From CADEDV01 sp048498035 (GTDB lineage Bacteria; Bacteroidota; Bacteroidia; Chitinophagales; Chitinophagaceae): DNA of 64,000 nucleotides. The position numbers and the translations under genes were made by a program. The notes beneath the pieces are model-generated. The model was not told the origin of the DNA. It saw only the letters and a list, made by a program, of their open reading frames with translations, and made no database searches. Below are positions 52,972-60,944 of this stretch, in pieces. Where the stretch lies: the NCBI GenBank assembly GCA_048498035.1, contig JBEHYT010000006.1:1-64000 (forward strand). Reading direction: 5' to 3'. Each line of letters starts with the position of its first letter. Position 1 is the stretch's first letter.

Positions 52972-52990
52972 AATTTCAAATATTGAAATT
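52972..52990. promoter_or_regulatory. Candidate HigA operator
   Basis: AATTTCAA at 52972-52979 and TTGAAATT at 52983-52990 form a perfect 8-bp inverted repeat with a 3-bp spacer, touching the -7 box at 52990-52997. Confidence 0.55.
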
Positions 52991-52997
52991 ATTTTTG
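52990..52997 (+). promoter_or_regulatory. TAnnTTTG -7 box of higBA
   Basis: TATTTTTG, 20 nt before the higB ATG at 53018; it supports that start rather than the longer open frame from 52829. Confidence 0.55.
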
Positions 52998-53017
52998 CCT
53001 TTGTCGCAGGATTGGGA

Positions 53018-53314
53018 ATGGTGGTAGTGATCAGTTGCAGAACGATTAGAGCGTATACGGAAAAATATAAGGATGTAGAAGATCGGTTGAACAATTGGCA
53101 TACCGTTGCAGAAAAATCCGACTGGTCTAATTTCAACGAAATGAGACAACTGTTTAATTCTGTTGATGCGGTTGGAAATGATCTGTATGTTTTTAATATT
53201 AAAGGAAATAATTATCGGCTAATTGTCCGGATTATATTCCGCGTAAGAACTATCTATATAAAATTCATAGGCACTCATAAAGACTATGACAAGGTTAACC
53301 TGGACGACCTTTAA
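53018..53314 (+). CDS. higB: HigB-type toxin (mRNA interferase)
   Basis: The 98-residue protein matches the HigB toxin family of type II systems. It opens MVVVISCRTIRAYTEKYKDV and ends in the family's closing block (NNYRLIVRIIFRVRTIYIKF, IGTHKDYDKVN). HigB cuts mRNA on the ribosome and is held by HigA. A longer frame from 52829 adds an unrelated stretch and is rejected. higA follows 54 bp later, the toxin-first order typical of hig systems. Confidence 0.9.
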   Translation: MVVVISCRTIRAYTEKYKDVEDRLNNWHTVAEKSDWSNFNEMRQLFNSVDAVGNDLYVFNIKGNNYRLIVRIIFRVRTIYIKFIGTHKDYDKVNLDDL

Positions 53315-53368
53315 ATCATTCACCCCAATTGATCCCGCGCCAGGCGGCATTCCTGCAAAATCACTATA

Positions 53369-53746
53369 ATGGCAAAAAGTAAAATTAAAATCGACAATGA
53401 AGCAGACTACAATGCAACAATGAAAAAAATTGATGCATTGATGAAGAAAGGCGAAAAAAAACTAACAGATCGCGAGGCTGAAATGCTAAGAACGCTGGCC
53501 CTAGCAGCACAGTCTTATGAAAAGAGCCTTTACAAAATTCCCGCTCCAAAAACCCTGGAAGGGCTTATTGAGTTAAAAATGTATGAACGAAAACTCAAGC
53601 AAAAAGAATTAGCCAGCCTGTTAGGCATTGGGGAACCAAAACTATCTCAGATCATGACCCAAAAAAGAAAGCCGGATGTGGCATTTTTAAAAGCACTGCA
53701 TACCCTATTAGGTATTGATGGCAATATTCTGTTGGAGTATGTTTGA
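53369..53746 (+). CDS. higA: HigA-type antitoxin with HTH domain
   Basis: The 125-residue protein has an N-terminal region that binds the toxin (ADYNATMKKIDALMKKGEKK, about 14-33) and a C-terminal XRE-type helix-turn-helix (KMYERKLKQKELASLLGIGE and PKLSQIMTQKRKP, about 72-104). HigA neutralises HigB and represses the operon. The AATTTCAA-N3-TTGAAATT repeat at 52972-52990 is the likely operator. Confidence 0.92.
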   Translation: MAKSKIKIDNEADYNATMKKIDALMKKGEKKLTDREAEMLRTLALAAQSYEKSLYKIPAPKTLEGLIELKMYERKLKQKELASLLGIGEPKLSQIMTQKRKPDVAFLKALHTLLGIDGNILLEYV

Positions 53747-53840
53747 TGGGCCTTGCCAAAAACACCGCACCGAAAGTGCCGGGACGAATGTTTACTAGCA
53801 CAGAGATACTCCTTCACGACATGCACCCCCTAAAACAAAA

Positions 53841-53866
53841 AACCTGAAACAGTTATGTTCCAGGTT
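53841..53866 (-). terminator. Terminator hairpin of tRNA repeat unit 1
   Basis: AACCTG at 53841-53846 pairs with CAGGTT at 53861-53866, with inner pairs GAAAC/GTTC-like, and the minus strand continues into a T-rich run (53834-53840, AAAAAAA-type on plus). It is repeated at 54011-54036 and 54181-54206. Confidence 0.75.
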
Positions 53867-53873
53867 CTTTTCG

Positions 53874-53958
53874 TGGTGTGGGGCGCCGCCGATGCGCCGA
53901 AAGGCGGCACAGGCTCTAGGATTTTCAGTCCTTTTCCGCCTGCGGCGGATACCGCACC
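53874..53958 (-). pseudogene. tRNA-Phe-like element, copy 1 (altered D and T arms)
   Basis: The 85-nt element has the same acceptor start GGTGCGG, the TA at 8-9, the anticodon arm AGGACTGAAAATCCT (anticodon GAA), and the acceptor end CCACACCA as the true tRNA. The D arm is replaced by TCCGCCGCAGGCGGA, and the variable and T region by a GC-rich segment with GCCGCC/GGCGGC. It may be a decayed copy or an unusual RNA. Confidence 0.65.
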
Positions 53959-54010
53959 ACCTACCTGTACAGAGATAATCTTTGCCAACATGCATCGCTG
54001 GAAACAAAAA

Positions 54011-54036
54011 AACCTGAAACAGTTATGTTCCAGGTT
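54011..54036 (-). terminator. Terminator hairpin of tRNA repeat unit 2
   Basis: Identical in stem to the unit 1 hairpin: AACCTG/CAGGTT arms with a T-rich run on the minus strand. Confidence 0.75.
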
Positions 54037-54043
54037 CCTTTCG

Positions 54044-54128
54044 TGGTGTGGGGCGCCGCCGATGCGCCAAAAGGCGGCACAGGCTCTAGGATTTTCAGTC
54101 CTTTTCCGCCTGCGGCGGATACCGCACC
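54044..54128 (-). pseudogene. tRNA-Phe-like element, copy 2 (altered D and T arms)
   Basis: Almost identical to copy 1 over 85 nt, with a loop base changed (TTTT instead of TTTC between the hairpin arms of the T region). That both altered copies share the same replacement shows that the change came before their duplication or was spread by conversion. Confidence 0.65.
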
Positions 54129-54180
54129 GTTTACCCGTACAGACATATTCCTTCGCAACATGTACCGCTGAAAACAAAAA

Positions 54181-54206
54181 AACCTGAAACAGTTATGTTC
54201 CAGGTT
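54181..54206 (-). terminator. Terminator of tRNA-Phe
   Basis: AACCTG at 54181-54186 pairs with CAGGTT at 54201-54206. The minus-strand run of T (54174-54180) follows. It starts 8 nt past the tRNA 3' end. Confidence 0.8.
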
Positions 54207-54213
54207 CTTTTCG

Positions 54214-54286
54214 TGGTGTGGGGCGGGATCGAACCGCCGACTCAAGGATTTTCAGTCCTTTGCTCTACCGACTGAGCTACCGCACC
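54214..54286 (-). tRNA. tRNA-Phe (GAA)
   Basis: A full 73-nt cloverleaf on the minus strand: acceptor GGTGCGG/CCACACC, D stem GCTC/GAGC, anticodon stem AAGGA/TCCTT with loop CTGAAAA (anticodon GAA), T stem GGCGG/CCGCC with TTCGATC, discriminator A. CCA is not encoded. Position 5-68 of the acceptor is a C-A mismatch, the only broken pair. Confidence 0.96.
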
Positions 54287-54367
54287 TTTCCCCCTATAAG
54301 GGGCTGCAAATATAGCGGGTTTTCAATGAAAATGGGTCAATTTCAACAAAATTTCCCCAATTTCTTC

Positions 54368-56629
54368 CTACATCCCGTATTCACTCAAAAACTTGATTCG
54401 CATGATCTTAAGCTGCTCCCAGTTGAAATTATGGTCCGACAGCTCTTCCTGGGCCACCTGCAACGAGGATGTGTCGCAGCCCTTGAAGTAATCGATGATC
54501 TCATCCTGCTCATATTCATCCAGCATCTCGTCAATAGCATAATCCAGGTTCAACTTCGTACCACTGGCCGCAATCGTCTCCATTTCCTCCAGCATCTCAT
54601 CCATCCGCCAGCCCTTATTACGGGCAATTGTCTCCAAAGACACTTTCTTATCTGTATTCTGGATGATATACACCTTATTACCACTCTTATTAACCACGCT
54701 CTTCATCACGAAATCATCCGGCTTTTCAATATTGTGCTCCTGCACATAGGCTGCCACCAACTCCACAAACGGTTTTCCGTAACGCACCGCCTTCCCCTTA
54801 CTAACGCCCTGGCATTTTTCCAAATCAGCAACCGATGTTGGATAGATGGTTGCCATATCCTGCAATGAACTCTCCAGGAAAATAACAAACGGTGGCAAAT
54901 TCTTCTTCTTCGCTTCCTTTTGCCTCAATTCCTTCAGCATATCAAACAACTTGTCGTCGGCCGCCGCGCCAATCGTTGCCTCGGCCCCTTCCTCATCATC
55001 GGCATTTGCTTCATTGTAAAGGTTGTTCAACACGATCGGGAAGGACTTGGGCTTCTTTAGAAAAGCCTGACCCGCCTTCGTAATTTTCAGCACACCATAT
55101 TCTTCAATATCCTTCACCAACAACCCGGCCAACAATAACTGCCGGATAAGCGAATTCCAAAAATGCGGATCTTTATCATTTCCACTTGCAAACACATCCA
55201 GCCCCTCATGCCGAAACATCTGTATCTGTGGCGTAAGCCGGCCCGTAATAATCTGCACCACATAATCTGACGCGAATCTTTCATCAAGCGCCTTGATGGC
55301 CTTTAACACCAATATCGCTTCAGCCTTCGCTTCCAGCTTTTCTTTCGGATGCTTACAGTTGTCGCATTGCCCGCAATTTTCCTGCTGATACTCTTCACCA
55401 AAATAACTTAGCAACACCTTCCGGCGGCAAACGCCACTTTCGGCATAACCCACCGTTTCATTGATCAATTGTGCCCCCACTTCGCGCTCGCTCAGCGGCT
55501 TGTCGCGCATCAGGTGTTCCAGTTTGCTCACATCCTTGTGCGAATAATACAGGACGCACTTTCCTTCCAGTCCATCGCGCCCTGCGCGACCGGTTTCCTG
55601 GTAATAATTTTCGATCGATTTGGGAATGTTATAGTGGATCACAAACCGGATATCGGGTTTGTCGATCCCCATTCCAAATGCAATCGTTGCACAGATCACC
55701 TGCACATCCTCGCTCAAAAACTGATCCTGCCGCTCAGCGCGCAGTTTGCTGTCAAGCCCGGCATGATACGCCACGGCTTTTATCCCGTTTGCCTTCAGCA
55801 GATCCGCCAGCTCCTCGGTTGTTTTGCGATTGAGGGTATAAATGATCCCGCTTTTATTTTTCATTCCCTTGATAAACCGTACGATGCTTTCATCGGTCTG
55901 GCTTTTCTTGATCTTGGGAAGAATTTCGTAATAGAGATTGTCGCGGTTAAAGGATGAAATGAACACCTGCGGATCACGAAGATCGAGGTTCTTGATAATA
56001 TCACTTTGCACTTTGGGTGTAGCCGTTGCTGTAAGAGCGATCACTGGTACATCCGGGTTTATCTGCACCATCATTTCCCGCAGCCTGCGATATTCCGGCC
56101 GAAAATCATGCCCCCATTCCGAGATACAATGCGCCTCATCCACGGCAAAGAAAGAAATCTTCAAATCCGAGAAAAACTCCAGGTTTTCCTGTTTGGTAAG
56201 CGTTTCCGGCGCTACGTACAGCATTTTGGTTTTACCCCGCAACAGATCGTCGTGAACTTCCTTTATTTCCTTTTTTGTAAGTGTAGAATTCAAAAAATGG
56301 GCTACTTCGTCGTTGCTGCTATATCCGCGCACCAGGTCTACCTGGTTCTTCATCAATGCAATAAGCGGTGAAACGATAATGGCCACACCTTCACTCACCA
56401 TTGCGGGAAGCTGGTAGCAAAGGCTTTTCCCACCCCCGGTGGGCATGATCACAAATGTATCGCGACCGGCCAGTAATGACTCAATGACTTTTTCCTGCGT
56501 GCCTTTGAATTTGTTAAATCCAAAATGATCCTGCAGGGCATTATGAAGATCGAACCGCTTTTTTGCAGAAGTAGTTTCCTTTACCCGGGCCGCCTTTTTT
56601 GAAGGGGCCTTCTTAACAGATGTTCCCAT
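54368..56629 (-). CDS. recQ: ATP-dependent DNA helicase RecQ
   Basis: The 753-residue helicase has a basic N-terminal extension (to about 30), then the RecQ motor: Walker A TGGGKS (64-69), DEAH in FFAVDEAHCISEWGHDFRPE, QETGRAGRDG, and the zinc site (CRRKVLLSYFGEEYQQ, ENCGQCDNC). An RQC winged helix, an HRDC domain (PPFVIFLESSLQDMATIYP) and about 110 more residues with a helical, acidic end follow. RecQ unwinds recombination and repair intermediates. The longer-than-usual C-terminus is a Bacteroidota feature. The tRNA-Phe repeat lies downstream. Confidence 0.97.
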   Translation of the reverse strand: MGTSVKKAPSKKAARVKETTSAKKRFDLHNALQDHFGFNKFKGTQEKVIESLLAGRDTFVIMPTGGGKSLCYQLPAMVSEGVAIIVSPLIALMKNQVDLVRGYSSNDEVAHFLNSTLTKKEIKEVHDDLLRGKTKMLYVAPETLTKQENLEFFSDLKISFFAVDEAHCISEWGHDFRPEYRRLREMMVQINPDVPVIALTATATPKVQSDIIKNLDLRDPQVFISSFNRDNLYYEILPKIKKSQTDESIVRFIKGMKNKSGIIYTLNRKTTEELADLLKANGIKAVAYHAGLDSKLRAERQDQFLSEDVQVICATIAFGMGIDKPDIRFVIHYNIPKSIENYYQETGRAGRDGLEGKCVLYYSHKDVSKLEHLMRDKPLSEREVGAQLINETVGYAESGVCRRKVLLSYFGEEYQQENCGQCDNCKHPKEKLEAKAEAILVLKAIKALDERFASDYVVQIITGRLTPQIQMFRHEGLDVFASGNDKDPHFWNSLIRQLLLAGLLVKDIEEYGVLKITKAGQAFLKKPKSFPIVLNNLYNEANADDEEGAEATIGAAADDKLFDMLKELRQKEAKKKNLPPFVIFLESSLQDMATIYPTSVADLEKCQGVSKGKAVRYGKPFVELVAAYVQEHNIEKPDDFVMKSVVNKSGNKVYIIQNTDKKVSLETIARNKGWRMDEMLEEMETIAASGTKLNLDYAIDEMLDEYEQDEIIDYFKGCDTSSLQVAQEELSDHNFNWEQLKIMRIKFLSEYGM

Positions 56630-56895
56630 TACTCATTTGTTTCGGATTCGTCTCTACAACGAATCTCTATAAGATACTCATTTTTTGCCCGATACCGGCA
56701 GTTTTTTACATACAGCAACCGTCATCAGGTGAATAAGTGTTTAATTCTCTTTGGGGGTAGGGCCGGTCCGGGTAGTCCCAACCGGCTGGAGGTCCTGCTC
56801 TAAAAGAGGACTGCGAATTTACGACCGAATAACGGCTTTTGGAAGTCAAAAACAGTTAAAATTGGGCGATAACGATTGCAATCCGGCCAATGCGC

Positions 56896-56903
56896 TAATT
56901 TTG
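56896..56903 (+). promoter_or_regulatory. TAnnTTTG -7 box of kdsD
   Basis: TAATTTTG, 9 nt before the ATG at 56913. It rules out the longer open frame from 56751. Confidence 0.55.
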
Positions 56904-56912
56904 AGGGCCTTT

Positions 56913-57875
56913 ATGAGCAAAACCATACAAGAAATTGCCTTAAAAACGATTGGGCTTGAAGCCGCTGCCATCGGTAACCTTTCTGCCTTTATCGATCATC
57001 GTTTTGAACAAGCCATTGAAACCATCCAGGCCTGCACGGGCCGCATTGTTGTAAGCGGAATTGGTAAAAGCGCCATCATTGCCCAAAAGATTGTCGCCAC
57101 CTTTAATTCCACCGGCACGCCGGCTCTTTTTATGCATGCTGCCGATGCTATCCATGGCGACCTGGGAATGATCCAGTCAAACGACGTCGTACTGATCATC
57201 AGCAAAAGCGGTGAAAGCCCGGAGATAAAGGTGTTGGTGCCGCTGGTCCGCAATTTTGGAAATGTCATCATCGGGATGGTAGGCAACGTTGATTCTTTCC
57301 TTGCAAAAAGCGCTACCGTAGTGCTGAATACATGGGTAGAACAGGAGGCCTGCCCCAATAATCTTGCGCCAACAACCAGCACCACAGCACAGCTGGTAAT
57401 GGGTGATACCCTCGCGGTATGCCTGATGGAACTACGCGGCTTCAGGGATGATGATTTTGCACGTTATCACCCCGGAGGTACGCTGGGAAAAAAATTATAC
57501 CTGCGGGTTGCAGATCTCTACACGGGTAACCAGCGGCCAAAAGTACAAGCAGATGAATCACTGAAGTCTGTAATTGTGTCCATGACGGGCGGGCGACTGG
57601 GAATTACTGCGGTAGTGGATGAGCTGGATCGCGTGCTTGGAATTATCACAGATGGAGACCTTCGACGCATGCTGGAAAAGAATGTCTCTATTGAGTTGGT
57701 ACGGGCGGGCGATATTATGACCAAAAATCCCAGGACCATTTCCGCAGATGAAATGGCGGTAAATGCAATGCAACAACTTCGCGCCCATGAAATATCGCAG
57801 TTGGTGGTGGTAGAGGGCGACAAATACCTGGGCATCCTGCATTTACACGACCTGGTGCGGGAAGGCCTGATCTAG
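56913..57875 (+). CDS. kdsD: D-arabinose-5-phosphate isomerase (KpsF/GutQ family)
   Basis: This enzyme makes D-arabinose 5-phosphate for Kdo and lipopolysaccharide. The 320-residue protein has a SIS sugar-isomerase domain (IVVSGIGKSAIIAQKIVATF, VVLIISKSGESPEIK, EQEACPNNLAPTTSTTAQL) and two C-terminal CBS domains (about 205-320). The family is named KdsD/KpsF. It is followed by manC, another nucleotide-sugar gene, 111 bp later with its own promoter box. Confidence 0.94.
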   Translation: MSKTIQEIALKTIGLEAAAIGNLSAFIDHRFEQAIETIQACTGRIVVSGIGKSAIIAQKIVATFNSTGTPALFMHAADAIHGDLGMIQSNDVVLIISKSGESPEIKVLVPLVRNFGNVIIGMVGNVDSFLAKSATVVLNTWVEQEACPNNLAPTTSTTAQLVMGDTLAVCLMELRGFRDDDFARYHPGGTLGKKLYLRVADLYTGNQRPKVQADESLKSVIVSMTGGRLGITAVVDELDRVLGIITDGDLRRMLEKNVSIELVRAGDIMTKNPRTISADEMAVNAMQQLRAHEISQLVVVEGDKYLGILHLHDLVREGLI

Positions 57876-57953
57876 TTACAGGATTTAACCTCTATTAATC
57901 ATTATTATAACAATGGGGTCACTAACTTGCACCGGTATTTATCACTAATAAGA

Positions 57954-57961
57954 TAGCTTTG
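57954..57961 (+). promoter_or_regulatory. TAnnTTTG -7 box of manC
   Basis: TAGCTTTG, 25 nt before the manC ATG at 57987. Confidence 0.5.
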
Positions 57962-57986
57962 CCTGCTTCAAAGGCAATGTACTTCA

Positions 57987-59069
57987 ATGAATAAACATCA
58001 CTACGTAGCCATCATGGCAGGAGGTATCGGCAGCAGATTTTGGCCGATGAGTCGGAGCAACTATCCGAAACAATTCCTGGATGTATTGAACATCGGTAAA
58101 ACATTGATACAACAAACCTGGGAGCGATATCGCCTGCTTGTTCCGGAAGAAAATATTTATGTTGTTACATCACAGGAATATGTGGACCTGGTAAAAACAC
58201 AACTTCCCGATATTAAAACAGAGAATATTGTATCGGAGCCTTCGCGCAAGAATACAGCGCCCTGCATTGCCTATATCGCTTTCAAGCTGTTTCAAAAAGA
58301 TCCCCAGGCGGCCATGATTGCAGCACCGGCTGATAACCTGATTTTAGAACCGGAAGAGTTCACGGTTACGGCAACAAAGGCACTTGATTTTGTAGACCAT
58401 ATCAACGCCCTGGTTACCATCGGTATTAAGCCCACTTATCCCAATACCGGGTACGGATATATCCAACACGATACCACCGCGGCGGCGCCCGATATTTATA
58501 AAGTAAAAACATTCACGGAAAAGCCCAACCAGGAACTGGCGAAAGCGTTTATTGCCAGCGGCGACTTTCTGTGGAATGCAGGCATTTTTACCTGGAAAGT
58601 GAAAAACCTGATCGCCGCCTTTGAAAAATACCTTCCGGAGATCTATGATGTTTTCTGGGCCGAACGATCCAGTTTTGGCACTCCTGAAGAAGAAGAAGCT
58701 ATTGAACGCATCTATCCACAGTGTACAAATATTTCCATCGATTTTGGGATTATGGAAAAAGCAGATAATGTATATGTTATTCCCGCATCCTTTACCTGGA
58801 GCGACCTGGGCACCTGGAACAGCGCCTGGGAAAATATGGAAAAAGACTACTGGGGGAATGCCGTTGCCGGCAAACATGTGATGGTGGTGGATGCCAACAA
58901 CTGTATGGTGCACGTTCCGGACAACAAACTGGTATTGTTGCAGGGCCTGCAGGATCATATTGTTGTAGATACCAAGGACGTACTGCTCATCTGCCAGAAA
59001 GAAAAAGAACAGGAAATAAAAGAATACGTGGCAGAGGTGAAACGAAATATGGGCGATCGCTTTTTATAA
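57987..59069 (+). CDS. manC: Mannose-1-phosphate guanylyltransferase
   Basis: The enzyme makes GDP-mannose from mannose 1-phosphate and GTP. The 360-residue protein has the signature start IMAGGIGSRFWPMSRSNYPK, SEPSRKNTAPCIAYIA, FTEKPNQELAKAF, and FLWNAGIFTWK. It lacks the C-terminal isomerase domain found in bifunctional ManC/AlgA forms. GDP-mannose feeds cell-surface glycans; the GT39 gene nearby could use lipid-linked sugars made from such precursors. The VOC-protein gene follows 8 bp later. Confidence 0.95.
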   Translation: MNKHHYVAIMAGGIGSRFWPMSRSNYPKQFLDVLNIGKTLIQQTWERYRLLVPEENIYVVTSQEYVDLVKTQLPDIKTENIVSEPSRKNTAPCIAYIAFKLFQKDPQAAMIAAPADNLILEPEEFTVTATKALDFVDHINALVTIGIKPTYPNTGYGYIQHDTTAAAPDIYKVKTFTEKPNQELAKAFIASGDFLWNAGIFTWKVKNLIAAFEKYLPEIYDVFWAERSSFGTPEEEEAIERIYPQCTNISIDFGIMEKADNVYVIPASFTWSDLGTWNSAWENMEKDYWGNAVAGKHVMVVDANNCMVHVPDNKLVLLQGLQDHIVVDTKDVLLICQKEKEQEIKEYVAEVKRNMGDRFL

Positions 59070-59077
59070 TCAATACT

Positions 59078-59425
59078 ATGCTGAAGGGCCTCCGAACAGT
59101 AATTTATCATGTCAGCGACCTGCAAGCGGCCAAAGAGTGGTATACACGTGCTACCGGGGTAGCGCCTTATTTTGATGAACCTTTTTATGTAGGTTTTGAC
59201 ATTAACGGATTTGAATTGGGGCTTGACCCTGATTGGACGGCGGTTGACGAAGGAAACCAATCGATCGCCTACTGGTCTGTTGAAAACACCGACAAAGCCG
59301 TTCAACACTTCGTAGATCTTGGTGCAAAAACGGTGCAGGCCCGCACCAATGTAGGCGGCGATATCTATGTTGCCATCGTAAAAGATCCGTTTGGAAACTA
59401 CATCGGGTTGATAGAAGGCGCATAA
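59078..59425 (+). CDS. VOC/glyoxalase-family protein
   Basis: The 115-residue protein has one vicinal-oxygen-chelate domain made of two beta-alpha-beta-beta-beta halves: LRTVIYHVSDLQAAKEWYTR, GFDINGFELGLDP, YWSVENTDKAVQHFVDLGAK, and the end VKDPFGNYIGLIEG. Members include glyoxalases, dioxygenases and resistance proteins; substrate unknown. It follows manC by 8 bp and is probably co-transcribed. Confidence 0.9.
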   Translation: MLKGLRTVIYHVSDLQAAKEWYTRATGVAPYFDEPFYVGFDINGFELGLDPDWTAVDEGNQSIAYWSVENTDKAVQHFVDLGAKTVQARTNVGGDIYVAIVKDPFGNYIGLIEGA

Positions 59426-59492
59426 GATTTGTTGTTTTTCCCCTCGCCTCCCCGCAGCAAGTTCTTACATTTATAGCGGTTTAATTCAACTT

Positions 59493-60212
59493 ATGGCTGC
59501 ATATCCACTTAATAATATTCTTTTCCTGGACATAGAAACCGTATCACAGTATCCTGTATACGAAGAATTGCCGCAAGAGTGGAAGGACCTTTGGGGTAAA
59601 AAAGCTGAAGCATTACTGAGAACCCGGGAAACAGATACCGTGGAATCGATTTATACCCGGGCCGGCATCTATGCCGAGTTTGGAAAGATCATCTGCATCA
59701 GCTGTGGGTTACTGCAGGGCGGGTCCGACTCCCGGAAACTGGTACTTAAATCTTTCTATGGCGAAAATGAAAAGCTGCTTCTTTATTCTTTCGCAGATAT
59801 GCTGAAGAAATGGGCGGCCGGCAGTGAACAACGCTTTCTTTGTGCCCACAATGGAAAAGAATTTGACTTTCCTTATCTCTGCCGACGAATGGTAATTAAT
59901 GAACAACCCATTCCCGCATTACTCAATACCAGCGGCAAAAAGCCCTGGGAGGTAAACCATCTTGACACGATGGAATTGTGGAAGTTCGGGGATTTCAAAA
60001 ACTATACTTCTCTCAACTTGCTGGCCCGTGCGCTGAACATTCCAACGCCAAAGGATGATATTGACGGCAGCCAGGTAGGTGATGTGTTTTGGAAACAAAA
60101 TGATCTTGAACGTATTGTAACCTATTGCCAGAAAGATGTGCTGACGGTAGCGCAGGTGTTCCTTCGGTTACAGGGTGAAGCCCTGATCAAAGAACAAGAA
60201 ATCAAACCTTAA
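59493..60212 (+). CDS. Predicted 3'-5' exonuclease, PolB-like DnaQ fold
   Basis: The 239-residue protein has the three Exo motifs of the DEDD superfamily: Exo I in LFLDIETVSQYPVYEEL, Exo II in CAHNGKEFDFPYLCRRM (about 112-128), and Exo III in RIVTYCQKDVLTVAQVF (about 208-224). The spacing matches the PolB-like exonuclease family without a polymerase. It probably trims DNA or RNA 3' ends. Five nucleotides separate it from the RidA gene downstream. Confidence 0.92.
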   Translation: MAAYPLNNILFLDIETVSQYPVYEELPQEWKDLWGKKAEALLRTRETDTVESIYTRAGIYAEFGKIICISCGLLQGGSDSRKLVLKSFYGENEKLLLYSFADMLKKWAAGSEQRFLCAHNGKEFDFPYLCRRMVINEQPIPALLNTSGKKPWEVNHLDTMELWKFGDFKNYTSLNLLARALNIPTPKDDIDGSQVGDVFWKQNDLERIVTYCQKDVLTVAQVFLRLQGEALIKEQEIKP

Positions 60213-60217
60213 CCATT

Positions 60218-60613
60218 ATGCAACGAACCAATTATTCAACCGGCGCCAAATGGGAAGACATTGTGGGGTATAGTCGTGCTGTCCGCATTGGCAATCACAT
60301 TGAAGTAACCGGAACGGTAGCAATTGATGAAGGGGGAAACCTTGTTGGCGAAGGAAATGCGTACGAGCAAACTGCGTTTATTATCAAAAAAATAGAACTG
60401 GTGCTTCAGCGGGCTGGTGCTAGCCTGAAAGATGTGATCCGAACGCGAATTTTTGTAACTGATATTTCGCGCTGGGAAGAATATGGACGCGCACATGGCG
60501 AGTTTTTTGGAACGATAAAACCATGCACATCGATGATTGAAATAAAATCATTGATTGATCCCGCTTATCTTGTAGAGATTGAAGCCACTGCCATTCTTCC
60601 TGAAGTACTATGA
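60218..60613 (+). CDS. RidA/YjgF-family protein
   Basis: The 131-residue protein belongs to the Rid family, whose best known members deaminate reactive enamine/imine intermediates from PLP enzymes. It has VEVTGTVAI-type strand pairs (NHIEVTGTVAID), QRAGASLKDVIRTRIFVTDI with the conserved Arg, and the end LVEIEATAILP. A PLP aminotransferase lies 330 bp downstream in the same operon, a natural partner. Its last 4 bp overlap the next gene. Confidence 0.93.
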   Translation: MQRTNYSTGAKWEDIVGYSRAVRIGNHIEVTGTVAIDEGGNLVGEGNAYEQTAFIIKKIELVLQRAGASLKDVIRTRIFVTDISRWEEYGRAHGEFFGTIKPCTSMIEIKSLIDPAYLVEIEATAILPEVL

Positions 60614-60939
60614 ATAGCCTGGATACGATACGGGAGTATTGCCTGCGAAAAACCGGCGTTGAAGAAACGCTGCCGTTTGGACCCAATGTACTGGTGTATA
60701 AAGTAAAGGGAAAAATCTTTTTGCTTCTTTCGCTGGAGAGTGATCCGCTTCAGTTCAATGTTAAATGTGATCCGGAGCTGGCGCTGGAACTAAGGGAGCA
60801 ATTTGATTTTGTAGTTCCCGGATACCACATGAATAAAAAGCACTGGAACACCGTTTTCCTGGATGGCAGGGCCACGGCGGCCCAGGTGAAAGAATGGATA
60901 AACCATTCCTATGAATTGGTGACCAGAACAAAAAAATAA
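60610..60939 (+). CDS. MmcQ/YjbR-family protein
   Basis: The 109-residue protein matches MmcQ/YjbR: EETLPFGPNVLVYKVKGKIF, LSLESDPLQFNVKCDPE, and HMNKKHWNTVFLDG. The fold resembles DNA-binding CyaY-like proteins; function is not proved. The ATG overlaps the RidA stop by 4 bp (ATGA), indicating coupled translation. Confidence 0.92.
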   Translation: MNSLDTIREYCLRKTGVEETLPFGPNVLVYKVKGKIFLLLSLESDPLQFNVKCDPELALELREQFDFVVPGYHMNKKHWNTVFLDGRATAAQVKEWINHSYELVTRTKK

Positions 60940-60944
60940 TCTCC

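Larger units (their letters stand above)
53790..54290. repeat. Tandem triplication of a tRNA-Phe region, 170-bp period
   Basis: Three copies of the same 170-bp unit stand in a row: the tRNA 3' ends fall at 53874, 54044 and 54214, exactly 170 bp apart. Each unit holds, on the minus strand, a tRNA or tRNA-like element, then AACCTGGAACATAACTG with its mirror as a terminator hairpin, then a spacer. Only the rightmost copy has a complete tRNA. Confidence 0.85.

Noticed and set aside
52829..53017. 63-codon extension of higB
   Set aside because: It has no family match and lies upstream of the promoter box at 52990-52997.
53795..54245. Open reading frames of 70-115 codons in both strands over the tRNA repeats
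   Set aside because: They run through the tRNA and terminator repeats and owe their length to the 170-bp duplication; translations only repeat the same RNA-derived stretch.
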